DNA of 64,000 nt from Mangifera indica. Taxonomy: Eukaryota; Streptophyta; Magnoliopsida; Sapindales; Anacardiaceae. The notes beneath the pieces are model-generated. The model made no database searches. It was not told the origin of the DNA and saw only the letters and a program-made list of their open reading frames with translations. The stretch is taken from positions 27,203,463-27,267,462 of the forward strand of contig NC_058137.1 of assembly GCF_011075055.1 (NCBI RefSeq). Reading direction: 5' to 3'. The number at the start of each line of letters is the position of its first letter. The first letter of the stretch is position 1. Shown here one piece after another: positions 48,444 through 61,536 of the stretch. The translations under genes were made by a program, and so were the position numbers.

Positions 48444-51400
48444 TTGTTAAAGATGAAAGAGAATAGTGAGTACTAGGATTTTACTATGTAATTGTTTCTG
48501 AAATAACGCATATATATAATACATGCACTTTATAAATAAACTTGCAAGACGGATTTCTCAGGTTATGTTATTACAGTCCACACCCTTTGTAGGCTTCAAC
48601 ACGCTAAACTAATGATAGGAATCTTGTAATTACATCTGATATCCCAAAGTAGAAGTGATTTGATTCATGTGACTGCCAGCTTGTGCCAGCAAATTTATAA
48701 CAATGACATGACCGGACTAACAAACGTTGACTCCATTTGGGACCTTTCATACTCAATTATTTCAAGGGTTACACTCAATTATTTGAAAGGTGTATTATCT
48801 TATAATACATATTTTCTAGACTTTTTTTTCAGTAACATATGAAAGTTGAGGATTGAGGGGGAAAGTGACATGAGCTCCTATCCTTTTGACACAGATGAAA
48901 TAAGAATAGTGATAATTTACTATTATAAAAAGTGTATCGTCGGATCTAATATTTTTATAATCAGACAATAATTTGATAGAAAAGATAGTTTAGTCTAATC
49001 AATAATCAAACAGTTTGATGGTAGTCAGAATAATTAATTATTTAGAAATAATATTTAAAATAATTTTATATAATTTATCAATAAATATAAAATTTAAATT
49101 ATTTTTACATAAAAATAAATTTAATTTAATGTTATAAATACTCAAAATTTATGGACGAGGTCTTTCCTTCAAGTTTTAATAATGAATTTTTTTTAAAGCC
49201 ACTATATGAAAAGATCAGTACACAAATGATTTATTATACTACTTGGCTAAATACTCATTCCGATTTAATAATTCAACAAAATTATAGCTAGATAAGACTG
49301 ATAATTAAGTCTAATAAGTCACTTATATTAAATATGGATTTTTTTTCCATGCAAATGATATAAACTTTTATTTTTCATCTTTTCTTAATTTCAATGATTT
49401 GAACTTGAGATTTGTCAACAATGCCCATGATAAATAATCACTTAATTTAGAAGTTTTGATAAATTATGGAAATTTATATTCAATGTTTTTTCATTATTCT
49501 TAGCTAATATGATGGTTTGAATTGTTTATATGGCCTTATATAATGCTTTCTTGTTAAAAGATAAGGTAATTCCTTCATTGGGACCAAGAATTAATTTCTT
49601 ATAATTATTTTCCCAAAATATTCCGTTTTAATGTAATACTATAATTTTAAATTATGTATAGAAAATACATCATCAATCACGTAAATAATTTTTCTTTTTT
49701 AATTGAACTCTGCTACTTCACGCCATAAACAATGCTCAAATTGGCGAGAAATTTGAGAAATTAATGAAATAAATATAGTTGATGGTCCGTAACTCCCTAC
49801 TTCTTTCGTTACATCCTTAATGGTAGGATGTATGCATTGAATTTCATATATAAGTTCCTTGGTTGAATTATTCATACACATACACCATTTCTTCTGCAAA
49901 TTTGGATCATTTGGAAGCTCTTACATTCAAGAACGATTTCTATTGTGAATTCAACATTTGCAATGGTGGAAGGTTAACTTTTACATTCTGCAAATTTTTA
50001 TTTTAAATTATATTATGTGTAATTTCGTTTTTGTACATGAGTATAAAGACTTAAGCTATGTTTGACAAGAAAACATTGGGAATCTATGAATTTAGAAATA
50101 AATAGAGACATGGCTTTTGAATGTATATATGCTAATTGCTATTGTATTACTTGAATGTTCTTGATACAAAGATTATTATTCTATGTTTACTTATTAAAAC
50201 AATATGTTTTAATCATAGGGATTTAAATTAGTTTTATTCTCAAAAATAAAAATTTTATACTAACAAAAACTAAATAAATAAAAATATGTTTAAACGAACC
50301 TGATTGGGTTTTTGGGTCCGTTTCTATATAAAAAAAAAAAAAAAAACTCAAATTTATTTTATATAAAAGGCCCAACCCATTATATTTATGAATTAAGGTA
50401 AAATAAGGTTCAACATGGTAAAACAACACATAAATAATACACAAAAATTAAAATAAAAAAGAGAGAAGAGGAGACAAAAACATTTTCTTGATTTTTTTAG
50501 TGAGCATCAGTGAAATACTTTTATTTTCTCTCAATCTCATTGTTGCATCACTTTGATTTTTGGATTTCTAGTTGAAAACTCATTGTTCTCTATTCTGAAT
50601 GGTGAAGATTATATTTTGTTTCTCAAGTAATTGTTATCTATGTTAAAACGTGACCGATTATATATTATAGTTCAGTTTAAATAGCTTTTGAAAACGTCTT
50701 TTTATTTTTCGTCTATTGATGGATTGCTCTTAGATTTTGACAATATCTTGTCACATTTGGATGGTAGAAATTTGTTTTTAATACTCGTAACGTGAGATAT
50801 AGACTTATAAGTTTGTTATAATATTATCTAATTTTCTGCAGTTATGTTATTTTCTTATTTTGTTGCTTTGAAGGGTTGTGTACTTATTCATAGACTGAAA
50901 CATTGTATTATTATTTTGGATATAGTAGATTGATTTATTTGGGTAATGTCATGTGGTTTTACTCTTTATATCGAAGAGGTTTTTACATCATATTTTAGTT
51001 TTCTTTTTTGTTATATTTGTTTTTTATTGTTTAATGTAATAAAATCATATTTTGTTAATTATTTGTTGACATATAATTTAATCAAGAAAGAGAAATTTTG
51101 ATTTTGGTCTTGTTAGTTTGATTGTTTTGTTCCCAACAAACACTTCGTTTAACTTCCGCTGGAGAATACTATTATGAAAATTGAGTTGATGATGAGAGTT
51201 AGGATCACTAAACCATTACTTAAGGTGAGATATTGTATAACATAATTCAACTTGAACAATGTTTAATCTCTTTTCTCATTATTTTTCAAAACGAAAATTA
51301 TTTTCTATCAATAAGTTCAATTAAAGTAAACATGTTTTAAATAACATTATGCTATTTTTGTCCTTAATTGAAATTTGGGGATTAATTTATTAGAGGATAA

Positions 51401-51739
51401 GCTTATTTGTGGTAATTAAAAAACAATAATTTTATTATCAATATTCAACAATTACAATTCTATTAACAAAGCTCACGTTATCATATACACTTTTTTTTTT
51501 TTCTCACTCTTGGAGATATAGTTCTCCAATTAACACTCACCAACACTCTACAGTCACTTTCATAAGAGCGACATTGGTCATTATTTACAGTTGCTTCTAT
51601 TGGTTACTTAGCCAACTTTGAATATTCTTCCAGCTTCTTGGAATGGTAATACGAGACTGGACATCTTGTAGCAGAAATTCCTGGATACATGTAGAGCAAG
51701 TAGATTCTAGAGAATGTAGTTTATTTGTACATGTTTTAA
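48444..51739. other. Intergenic region, segment B
   Basis: No gene. It contains the empty target sites TTCAT (49374-49378) for the 1.34-kb solo LTR and TGTAATAC (49632-49639) for the hAT element. Otherwise collinear with 13662-22879. Confidence 0.65.
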
Positions 51740-52123
51740 AGATCGAATTGATGATATTAGACATCTCTTCTTCTCTTAAACATCGGCATCATTGGACTCG
51801 TTTTGTGCTCAAAAGCTTCAATGTACAAATTTTCCTTAGTTTCCACCAGTAATCCCCATAGGGTGAAAACTACAAAATCACTAGAGAATATATATACTTG
51901 CTCCTAAATTATAAGGCCTTGATGCAAATGTAACATCATGAATTTTCATCACTTGTTCAGCATACTCTGGAGAAGAAACAATATTGGAATTTTCTCCAAG
52001 ATGAAGGTGCATAAATGGCCCATATCTCTTATCTTTGCCAAGTCTCTTAGAAACCGGTTGGTTTTTATTTTGATTCCAGTCCCCAATATATTTATAGAAT
52101 ACCGGGAATCCTTCACCGTGCAT
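51740..52123 (-). pseudogene. CYP71 relic, exon-1 fragment, minus strand (segment B)
   Basis: The minus strand reads [15 protein letters not shown], then [20 protein letters not shown] and SRPYN in one frame, followed by a GDYWWK-like piece in another. This is the clearest view of the relic also present at 22880-23290. There is no haem-binding exon. Confidence 0.8.
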
Positions 52124-52339
52124 CTCTTATCTTAGTTTCTCTCATTCCTATAGGCACGAATTGAAAATTTTACATTATGTAGTTGTTTCGTCTTTCTGTG
52201 TTTGGTTTTTACTAGGATAAATTGAAATATATATTTTATATACAGACACACACTTTACATAGAGAACAATTCTGTCGGTATGGCGCAAAAATTAAAGATC
52301 TATCCACACGTGGATAACAGTAAATCTGACCATTTTTGT

Positions 52340-52640
52340 GACAATATACATGTTGGAGAAATTTCTACTGTTATTATTTCTTCGCTGGACTTCACTGCAG
52401 TCAAAGAAATATGGACCCTTTATATTTATGCATCTCCAGCTTGGAGAAATTTCTACTATACAAGATATATGGACTTAACTTCCAGCAAATTTTATTGCTT
52501 CAAATGCTGGATCAGTGATTAAATTCATAGACACAAATTTCTCATCTACATATGGTGTCATAGTGCAGCTTCCTGAAAGAAATGAAAAGATCAAGAACGA
52601 TTCAAAGCGGCTATCAGAGTAATTACACCGTCTGCAGAAG
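52340..52640 (+). pseudogene. CYP71 relic, exon-1 fragment, plus strand (segment B)
   Basis: The plus strand reads GEISTVIISS, then about 75 bp later a second KKYGPF...[12 protein letters not shown] piece in another frame, then SNAGSVI and SSTYGV equivalents. The first piece is missing from segment A (about 77 bp shorter there). It shows a partial internal duplication, or two overlapping relics. Confidence 0.7.
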
Positions 52641-52912
52641 GTTTTAACATAGTAATTCGAGAACAATTTAAATCGGCTGCCAAGGAGATTATGCATTTGT
52701 AAGAGATGAAAGTATAATCTTTAAGATTTTAAAGACAAAGAAGTTAAGACTCACATTGCCATTGAAGTAATACAGAAACACATACTATATAACTTTTATG
52801 AAAATTGTTCTGAGAAGCTTCTCTTTGAGGAAACTTGTCAGAACGACGAGTGACCAGTTGCAAAACTAGCAATCAAAGAGCATTTCTTATTTGCATATTC
52901 TTCCATTGGAGG

Positions 52913-54737
52913 CTATGAATGATAAGGAATGGGAATCAAACATAAATCATCTTTTCTCTTTGTGCTGACACCAAATGACTCAGTCATGTCCAAATCTTGA
53001 TTCTTCATTCCACCAGGAAGTTTCCAGTCAAAATGGTATAGCAACATTGCTAGAGGAAGCTCAACATTGGCCATGCCGAATGAAATTCCCGGGCATATCC
53101 TCCGTCCAGCGCCAAATGGGATGAATTCGAAATGAGTCCCCCTAAAGTCAATAGCACTATCAATAAACCTCTCTGGATTAAAGTTCTCAGGTTCAGACCA
53201 ATATTTTGGATCCCTTCCGATGGCCCATGCATTAACAATGACTCTGGATTTGACAGGCACGTTGAATCCATTGATCTCACAGCTTTCTCCACATTCCCTT
53301 GGAATTAACAGCGGGGCGGGAGGATGTAATCTCATAGTCTCTTTTATTACTAGCTTCAAGAATTTCATTTCACTAATGCCTGTTTCATCAACCTTCCCTT
53401 TTGTATTAAACACATCCCTCACCTCAGTTTGTACTTTTCTCATCAGTGTTGGATTTTTTATCATCTCACAAAATGCCCAATCAATTACAGTAGCCGATGT
53501 TTCACTTCCAGCACTAAAAATATCCTGTAAAGGAAGTTTAAATCATGCTCTATACATGGAATGATAGATTACCTATAGTTAACCTATATTTCATTTTGAA
53601 AAATCTACCTTTATCAAGATAATCTGCAATTACAATGAATATCAAATTAGATAACAATGATATTGTGTTTTATCTTTAATTTAAAATTATTCAATCAGAT
53701 AATGACATATATCATTGACATCCAATTTATACAAATTTTAAATGTTTGATAGTGTAAATGTTTCATAGAATTTATGTTGACCAAATGATAGAGAGATTAG
53801 TTCATGCATTGAACTATGAGGATGTTATCGTATAAGAAGTACTTACCAAAATTATTGCTTTAATGTTCTTGGGAGTTAAAGAAAATTGAGGATCACTATT
53901 CTCTTGAAGCTTTAGCAGAACATCAACCAAATCTTTATCTCCTTCACTCTTGTATGGCATTTTATGTTCATTGACAATATTTTCAAGTATTCTATCAGCT
54001 TCTTGATGTATCTTCTCAAGTTTTGACTTGATTCCACTGATCGATTGGAGCAGTTTGATGGAAGGAAAGACATCGGGGATATTAAAACCTCCTAGCAATT
54101 TCGTAGACTCTTTGATAACCGCTATAAATGACTCTTTATCCTTGCAATTTTTGCCAAAGGCTGCCCTTGAAGTGACACCATATGATGATGAGAAAATTGC
54201 TTCAGTGAGGTTAATCACTGATCCTCCTTTTGAAGCAATCGAATCTACGAGATTAAACACCTCTTCTTCTCTTAAAAATCGAAAAGATTGTACTTGTTTC
54301 GGGCTTAAAAGCTCCGACGTGCAAATTTTCCTTATCTTTCTCAAGTAATCACCATATGGTGAAAAGGCTATATCAGTACATTCATAAGTCATAATACTTG
54401 CTGCTTCATTGTAAGGCCTTGAAGCAAATATAGCGTCATGAGTTTTCATCACTTGTTCAGCATACTCTGGGGAAGAAACAACAATAGTAGAAAGTTCTCC
54501 CAGCTGTAGGTGCATAAAGGGTCCATATTTCTGGGCCAAATCTCTTAGTGCACGATGAGGTAGAGACCCCATAGCGAGAAGCTGGTGAAGATTTCCAATA
54601 AAAGGTAATTTCGGTGGCCCTGGAGGGAGATTGAAAGATCCGTCATTAGTTTTAAATCTTTTGCTAAGCTTCATCACCATGAAGACGAAAAGAAGAAAGC
54701 TGAGAAGGATTGACAAGGAGGGGAATATGAACTCCAT
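52913..54737 (-). CDS. Cytochrome P450, CYP71 family (CYP-2', segment B)
   Basis: Exons 54737-53847 (297 codons) and 53524-52913 (203 codons plus stop) give 500 aa. All P450 landmarks are present ([33 protein letters not shown] with Cys441). Differences from CYP-2 include Gly for Ala in [13 protein letters not shown] for LAGFN, Ile for Val in GIKSK, Val for Ala in RKVQTEV, and KETMR for KETLR. It looks functional. A microsatellite 68 bp upstream of the ATG is expanded (see 54805-54879). Confidence 0.93.
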
Positions 54738-54801
54738 ATGTGAAAGATGAAAGAGAATAGTAAGTAAGGATACTATGTAACTATCTCTGAAATACGTAGC
54801 G

Positions 54802-54804
<3 letters not shown>

Positions 54805-54878
<74 letters not shown>

Positions 54879-54879
54879 A
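54805..54879. repeat. (AT)29(GT)n microsatellite in the CYP-2' promoter
   Basis: AT run at 54805-54862, followed by GT repeats. The same place in segment A (25913-25937) has only six AT units. It lies where the core promoter would be expected. Confidence 0.95.
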
Positions 54880-57800
54880 TGAACTTCGTAAAAAAAATTT
54901 AGAGAGGGATTTCTCAGGCTAGGTTATTACAGTCCACACACTGTAACAGGTTTCAAAACGCCAAATATAATGATAGGAATCTTGTTACATCAAGTAGAAG
55001 TACTTTGATTCAAGAGATTGCCATCTTGTGCCGGCAAATTAATAAGAACAATGACATAGCAGCGACATAACCAAACTAACAAACATTGAATCCATTTGGG
55101 GACCCCTTTCATACTCAATTATTTTAAAGGCTGATTACCTTACAATACATATTTTTTAGACTTTTTTTTTTCAATAAAATATGAAAGCTGAGTAGGATTG
55201 ACGGGGAAGGTGACATGAGCTCCGATTCTTTTGTCATAGATAAAATAAGAACAGTGAGGATTTACAGTCTACTATTGTAAAAGGTCTCTTCTTGTGCTGG
55301 CTGTTATAAAATTTCAAATTTTCACTAATACAGCCGTCGGTGGATCCATCCTGAGAACTTAATGATCAATTGTCTTCTTGTCTTTTGAGTTATTTGTGGC
55401 CGGTGACTATATCTTAATAAAATATTGTTTTGAAGTCTTTATATATGTTTTATTTGTTCCATTATTTTAAACCTAGTAGTTGTTGCTTAACCCAAAAACA
55501 ATGTAGAATGAACAAGAAGGTCAATTTTATCAGCTTTTATTTAAACATATTTTTCAAAATAATGAATGAGACACCTTCATACAAATAAAAACCACTATAG
55601 AACAAGATTACTTCACAAATGATTCATTATCTTCCTTGGCTAAATATTCCTTCCGATTAAATAATTCAACAAAAAAATAGTTAGATAAGATCAATAGTTA
55701 GTGTAACAAGTCTCTCATATTAAATACCGAATTTTTTTTTTCATTGCGATGTAATAATAAAAACTTTTACTTTTTTATCTGTTTTAATTTGAACGATTCA
55801 AACATGAGATTGATCTCTATGCCCATAATAAATAAAAAAATATTATACATATATATTTTAAGAGCAATGCTATGTGTACCCAATTTTGATACATAATTCA
55901 TGTACATAATTATGTGTCATCATACAATTAGGTGATTTTAAAACATGTGTCACTATATGATAAAAAAATATTCAATCACATGATGACACCTCATCTGTGT
56001 ACATAAATTGTGTACCAAAATTAAGTACACATTGTTTTATTGATATTTTAAATATGTAAATGAGTATACACTTATATATATTATTATGTGATTAAATGCT
56101 ATTTAATTCTTAATTTAAAATAATTCAATATCGAATATATACTTATTTGTATATTCAAAATAGATATATAAAGTTTTATTGAATAAATAATTACTTGATT
56201 TAGAAGTTTTAATAAGTTCTGGGAATCTATATTCAATTTTTTTTTGCCATTATTCTTGGCTCATTTCATGTTTTAAATTGTTTATATGGACTTATATAAT
56301 GCTTTCTTGTTAAAAGATGAGGTACGCCCTTCCTGAGGACCAAGAATTAAATTCTTATAATTATTTTTCCCAAAATATTCCCCTTCTGTGTACATCATCA
56401 ATCAGATAGATAATTTTTTTCTCTTGAACTCTGCTACTTCACACCATAAACAATGCTCAAATGGGCGATTTATCTGAGAAAGCATTGGGAATCAATGAAT
56501 TTAGAAATAAATAGAGACAAGGCTTTTGAATGTATATATGCAAATTGATATTGTATTACATGAGTGTTCTTGATACAAAGATTATTATTTTATTATTACT
56601 TATTAACACATCATGTTCTAATCAGTGCAATTTGAATTACTTTTTTTCTCAAAAATAAAAAAATTTTAATAATAAAAATATCTTCAAAACAAACACTTCC
56701 TTCATTGAAAAGCAGGGTTTAATGTATTAGAGGGTGGGTTTATTCGTGGAAATTATACAACAGTAATTTTATTATCAATATTCAACTATTACAAATCGCT
56801 TTTCTAAGAGCAACATCGGTGTTGGTTACTTAGCTGACTTTGAAGGCAGTACGAGTTTGTCTACAATGCCCATAATGAATAATGACCTGATTTAGAAGTT
56901 TTGATGAATTATAGAAATATATATTCAATGTTTTTACCATTATTCTTAGCTTATTTGACGTTTTGAATTGTTTATATGGGGCCTTACATAATGCTTCTTC
57001 TTGTTAAAGATGAGGTAAGTTCTTCATGAAGACTAATTTTCCTATAATTAATTTTCCGAAATTATTCCCTTTTTATGTAATATACTATAATTTTAAATTA
57101 TAACAGAAAACTACATTATCAACCACGTAAATACTTTTTTTTTTCTTGGACTATGCTACTTCACACCATAAAGAATGCTCAAATGAGAGATCCGTTTAAG
57201 AAATGTCAGTTTCTCTTTATTTCACATATACATTTTAATGAGCTGTTAAATAAAGTTAGTGGTCCGTAACTTCCCATTACATCCTTAACGCTATGACATA
57301 TATATTGAATTTTTGTGAGACACTTAAACAAATCTCACATTGACAAACCATGAGAGAGATGTTGAGTTTGTTTGTATACATTTCATCTCTAAATGATGAA
57401 AAAATTTGATTGGTTAAATAGTTTCTAAGTTCTTTAAACTGTTAAAACTTTTTTTAAGTTGTAAAACTCAAAAGTAAAGTCATAATAGACTGTTTATTCA
57501 AAGTGAATAATATCTTGATAGTTAGTCGAACTATTGAACCAAAAATGTTACAAGTGAGGACATCAAGTCTTGTAAGGAGGGGGGTGAATGTTACAATTTC
57601 ATATATAGCTTCATGGGTTGAATGGATAATTGATACACATTTGCCATTTATTTTGTGAATTTGGATCACTTGAAAGCCCTTACATTCAAGAATGATTTCT
57701 ATTGCAAATTCAACATTTGCATTGCAGGGGGTTGACTTTTACAATTTTCAATTTTTTTTTTTTAAATTTACATTATGTGCAATTTCGTTTATATAGGCTT

Positions 57801-59609
57801 AAAAGCTTAATTTATATATTCCAACAAGAAAACGTTGGAAATCTATGAATTTAAAAATAAATAGAACAAGAGGCTTTTTAATGTGTATATATACTAGTTG
57901 TTATATAATATGTTACATGAGTGTTATTGATACAAAGATTATTATATTATTTTTACATATTTATAAAACATGTTTTAATCGGTGCAAATTAAATTAGTTT
58001 TTTTTTCTCCAAAATAACAATTTTGTAAGGACAAAAAAATAAAAATAAAACACACCCCCTTCAATTTCCTCTAGAGAATGCTATCATAATTAAACATTGG
58101 CCTGATGATGATACGAGTTAGGACAACCAAATCATTACTTAAAGTGAGACATTATGTACCGCAATTGAACTAAATAATGTTGAATCTGTTTTCGCATTAT
58201 TTGTCAAAAAGAAAAACATTTTTTTTTTTAATAAATAATTTCAATTAGCGTAGACATGCTTGAAATAAAGTTATGTTGTCCTTAGCTTTCATCGAAATTA
58301 AGGATTTTATTAAAGCCAAAGAACTATTACCCATCTAAGTTTTAGTTTAATTTTAAAAGTACATTCATAGTAGATAAAAACATACAAACACCTATTCATA
58401 GGATAATTACTGTTAAAATTTTCAGTTAGAGGTAATAGTCAAATTGTTATTTTATTACTAAATCTTAAAACCTTCAAAATTAATATCTTTTTTCTCCTCA
58501 GGTTTTAAAAACTAATACTTCATCACATTCTCAAAATTTTAAAAGTTTAGATTTCACCCATAAGACTTATCTCCCTTCTCCAACCACTATCTCCATCTCC
58601 GACAATCGTCAAATCTACTCTAAATCATTGCCATCGAAGTCTTTTCACCTCTCTAACAACAAATTGATGAATTTTGTCTAGAAATCCAGACAATTTTTGT
58701 TTGAACGTGTTGTCATTTAGACAAAGAGATTTAGATTCTCAACAAAGACTAAAGACACAGCAGGGAGCATGAATCTCAACTTTGCGGCGGAGATATAGAT
58801 TTGATGAAGACGAACAAGAGAGTGAAGTCAAATCATTGATTGAGTGTGGCTGCTTTTCAACCAGAGAAGGAACTTTGTTGCCAAAGAAGATGGGTGGGAA
58901 GAGCAAGTCAATCAAAAAAGAAGAAAAGAGAAACCTTAGGGAAGAATGCAGTTTTTCAAAATTTAATTATACGAAAAATTGTTTGTTTTCTAAACTAAGA
59001 AAGAAAAATGACATAAATTTTTAGAGTTTTAAGATTTAAGGATAAAATAATGATTTTACCTTTACCTCTAATTAAAAATTTTAATAGTAATTAGCTTATT
59101 AATAGATATTTGAATTTTTTATCTATCATAACTATATTTTTAAGATTATGGTAAGTCTTAATAGGAAATATTCCTTTTGTCTTTTATTTTTTAGATATTT
59201 GTACAATATTCACCAACCATAAATCTATCATTAAAGCTCACGTCATCATATACATTATTTTCTCACCCTCTTGCAGATACAGTTCTCCACTTCACACTCT
59301 TGGAGATATAATTCTCCACTTATACTCACCAACCAACACTCCTCTACACTCACTTTCATAAGAGCGACAATAGTATTTATTTGTGGTTGCTGACGTTGGC
59401 TACTCAGCTGACTTTGAATATTCTTCTAGATTCTCGGATGGCTGTACGAGAGTTGATATCTTGTAGCAGAAATTCCTGAATACTTGTAGAGCAAGAAGAT
59501 TCTATAGGATAAGAAGTAGAGAGAGGCGGCGTTTTATTTTTAACATTTTCAAACCCCTGTTTTTATTTCAAAAACTATATATATATATTTTTACTTTCAC
59601 TATAGGTAC
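54880..59609. other. Intergenic region between CYP-2' and CYP-3'
   Basis: No gene. Collinear with 25938-31512 but without the TRIM array (empty site near 56410-56420). It includes the solo LTR (about 57314-57595) and the inverted-repeat element (about 58390-59095) shared with segment A. The open stretch at 58782-59024 lies in that element and is not conserved as a frame. Confidence 0.6.
55862..56042. mobile_element. 181-bp MITE, segment B only
   Basis: Flanked by ATATTTTAA (55853-55861 and 56043-56051), a 9-bp target duplication; segment A has it once (near 26880). Ends are imperfect inverted repeats built on ATGTGTACCCAATTTTGATAC. A 9-bp duplication points to the Mutator (MULE) group, which is inference. 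Confidence 0.8.
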
Positions 59610-61536
59610 TTATGGATGGTAAGGAATGGGAATCAAGCATAAATCATCTTTTCTTCTTACGGTCAAACCAGAGGACTCTGTCATATCCAGGTCTTGATTT
59701 GTCATTCCCTCAGGAAGTTTCCAATCAAAATGGTACAACAAATTCGCCAAATGAAACTCAACACTGGCCAGACCAAATAAAATTCCAGGGCAAATCCTCC
59801 TCCCAGCGCCAAATGGAATTAACTCAAAATTAGTCCCCTTATAGTCAATAGCACTATCAACGAACCTCTCTGGAATAAAGCTCTCAGGTTCAATCCAATA
59901 GTTTGGATCCCTTCCGATGGCCCATGCGTTAACAATGACTTTGGTTTTGGCTGGTATGTTGAATCCATTAATCTCACACTGTTCTCTACATTCTCTTGGA
60001 ATCAACAAAGGAGCAGCAGAATGTAATCTCAAAGTCTCTTTTATTATTAGCTTCAAGAACTTCGTTTCACTCATGCTCGTTTCATCAACCTTCCCTTTGG
60101 TATTGAACACTTCCCTCACCTCAGCATGTGCCTTTCTCATTAACGTTGAATTTTTTATCAGTTCACAGAATGCCCAATCTGTTACAGTAGCAGATGTCTC
60201 ACTACCGGCAGTAAAAACGTCCTGGAAATTAAGGAAGTTAAAATCCACGCGTTATAAGAAGAGTCAATTCAGCTGTCTATGTGACTTCAAACATTCTCTA
60301 AATAATTTTAAAGGCTCGCAGATACCAACTAATTTTAAGAAGAATTAAAGAAAAACAAGCATGGAACAAATACAAAAAATAGAGGAAGTGCAATATTGGA
60401 CCTTAAGATGCAAAATTTGACTTTTTAAGCTAAATAAGGACACAGGGACAATATGATCTCTTGTACTGATCAGTATATAACACAAATTAGTGCACGTTTA
60501 TAGTTTTTGGGTGATGACATCTCAGTTTGTTGAGACTTTTTAACAGAATTTATGTTCATGAGATATTAGAGAGAGCTTAGTTTATGCGTTGATGAAATCT
60601 AAGGAGGTAGATAAACATGGTAAAAGAAGGAAAAATACTTACAAAGATGATTGCTTTGATGTTCTCGGCTGTTAAAGAAAATTGAGGATCATCACCATAC
60701 TCTTGAAACTTCAGGAGAACGTCAACCAAATCTGCCTCTCTTTCACTCTTGTCAGACATCTTATGTTCATTCACAATGTTTTCAACTATTTTATCAGCTT
60801 CTTGATGCAGTTTCTCGATTTTCGACTTGATTCCAGTAATATATTGGAGCAGTTTGATGGAAGGAAACAAATCCGTTACATCAAAACCTCCTAGCAATTT
60901 TATAGCATCATTTATGACGGATTTGAATGATTCTTTATCTTTGCATTTTTTGCCAAAAGCCGCCCTTGAAGTGACTCCATATGTGGATGAGAAAATTACC
61001 TCGGTGAGGTTGATCACTGATCCTGCTTTTGAAGCAATCGAATTTATGAGATTAGAAGCCTCTTCTCCTCTCAAAGGTCGGAAAGATTCGACTTGTATTG
61101 TGCTTAAAAGCTCCGTCTTACTGATTTTCTTTACCTTTCTCCAGTAATCACCATATGGTGAAAAGACTATATCGCTTTGATGATAAGTCATGACACTGAT
61201 TGCTTCGTTATAAGGCCTTGAAGCAAATACGACGTCATGAGTTTTCATCACTTGTTCAGCGTACTCCCGCGAAGACACAACAATAGTAGAAAGTTCTCCC
61301 AGCTGTAGGTGCATAAAGGGTCCATATTTCTTGGCCAAATCTCTTAGTGCACGATGAGGAAGAGACCCCATAGCAACAAGCTGGTGAAGATTTCCAATAA
61401 AAGGTAATTTCAACGGCCCTGGAGGGAGATTTAAAGTTCCATCGTTGGTTTTAAATCTTTTCCCTATTTTCATCACCATGAAGACGAAAAGAAGAAAGCT
61501 GAGAAGGATTGGCAAGGAGGGGCATGCAAACTCCAT
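59610..61536 (-). CDS. Cytochrome P450, CYP71 family (CYP-3', segment B)
   Basis: Exons 61536-60643 (298 codons) and 60221-59610 (203 codons plus stop) give 501 aa. Start chosen as for CYP-3; an in-frame ATG 78 bp upstream (61614) is also kept. Landmarks: [34 protein letters not shown] with Cys442. Differences from CYP-3: His for Gln in RKAHAEV, GMTNQ for GMKNQ, LSTIQ for LSPIQ, RGEE for REEE and TYGVTS for TYGGTS. It looks functional. Confidence 0.92.

Noticed and set aside
58782..59024. 80-aa Lys/Glu-rich frame
   Set aside because: Inside the inverted-repeat element; the equivalent in segment A (30735-30970) has stop codons.
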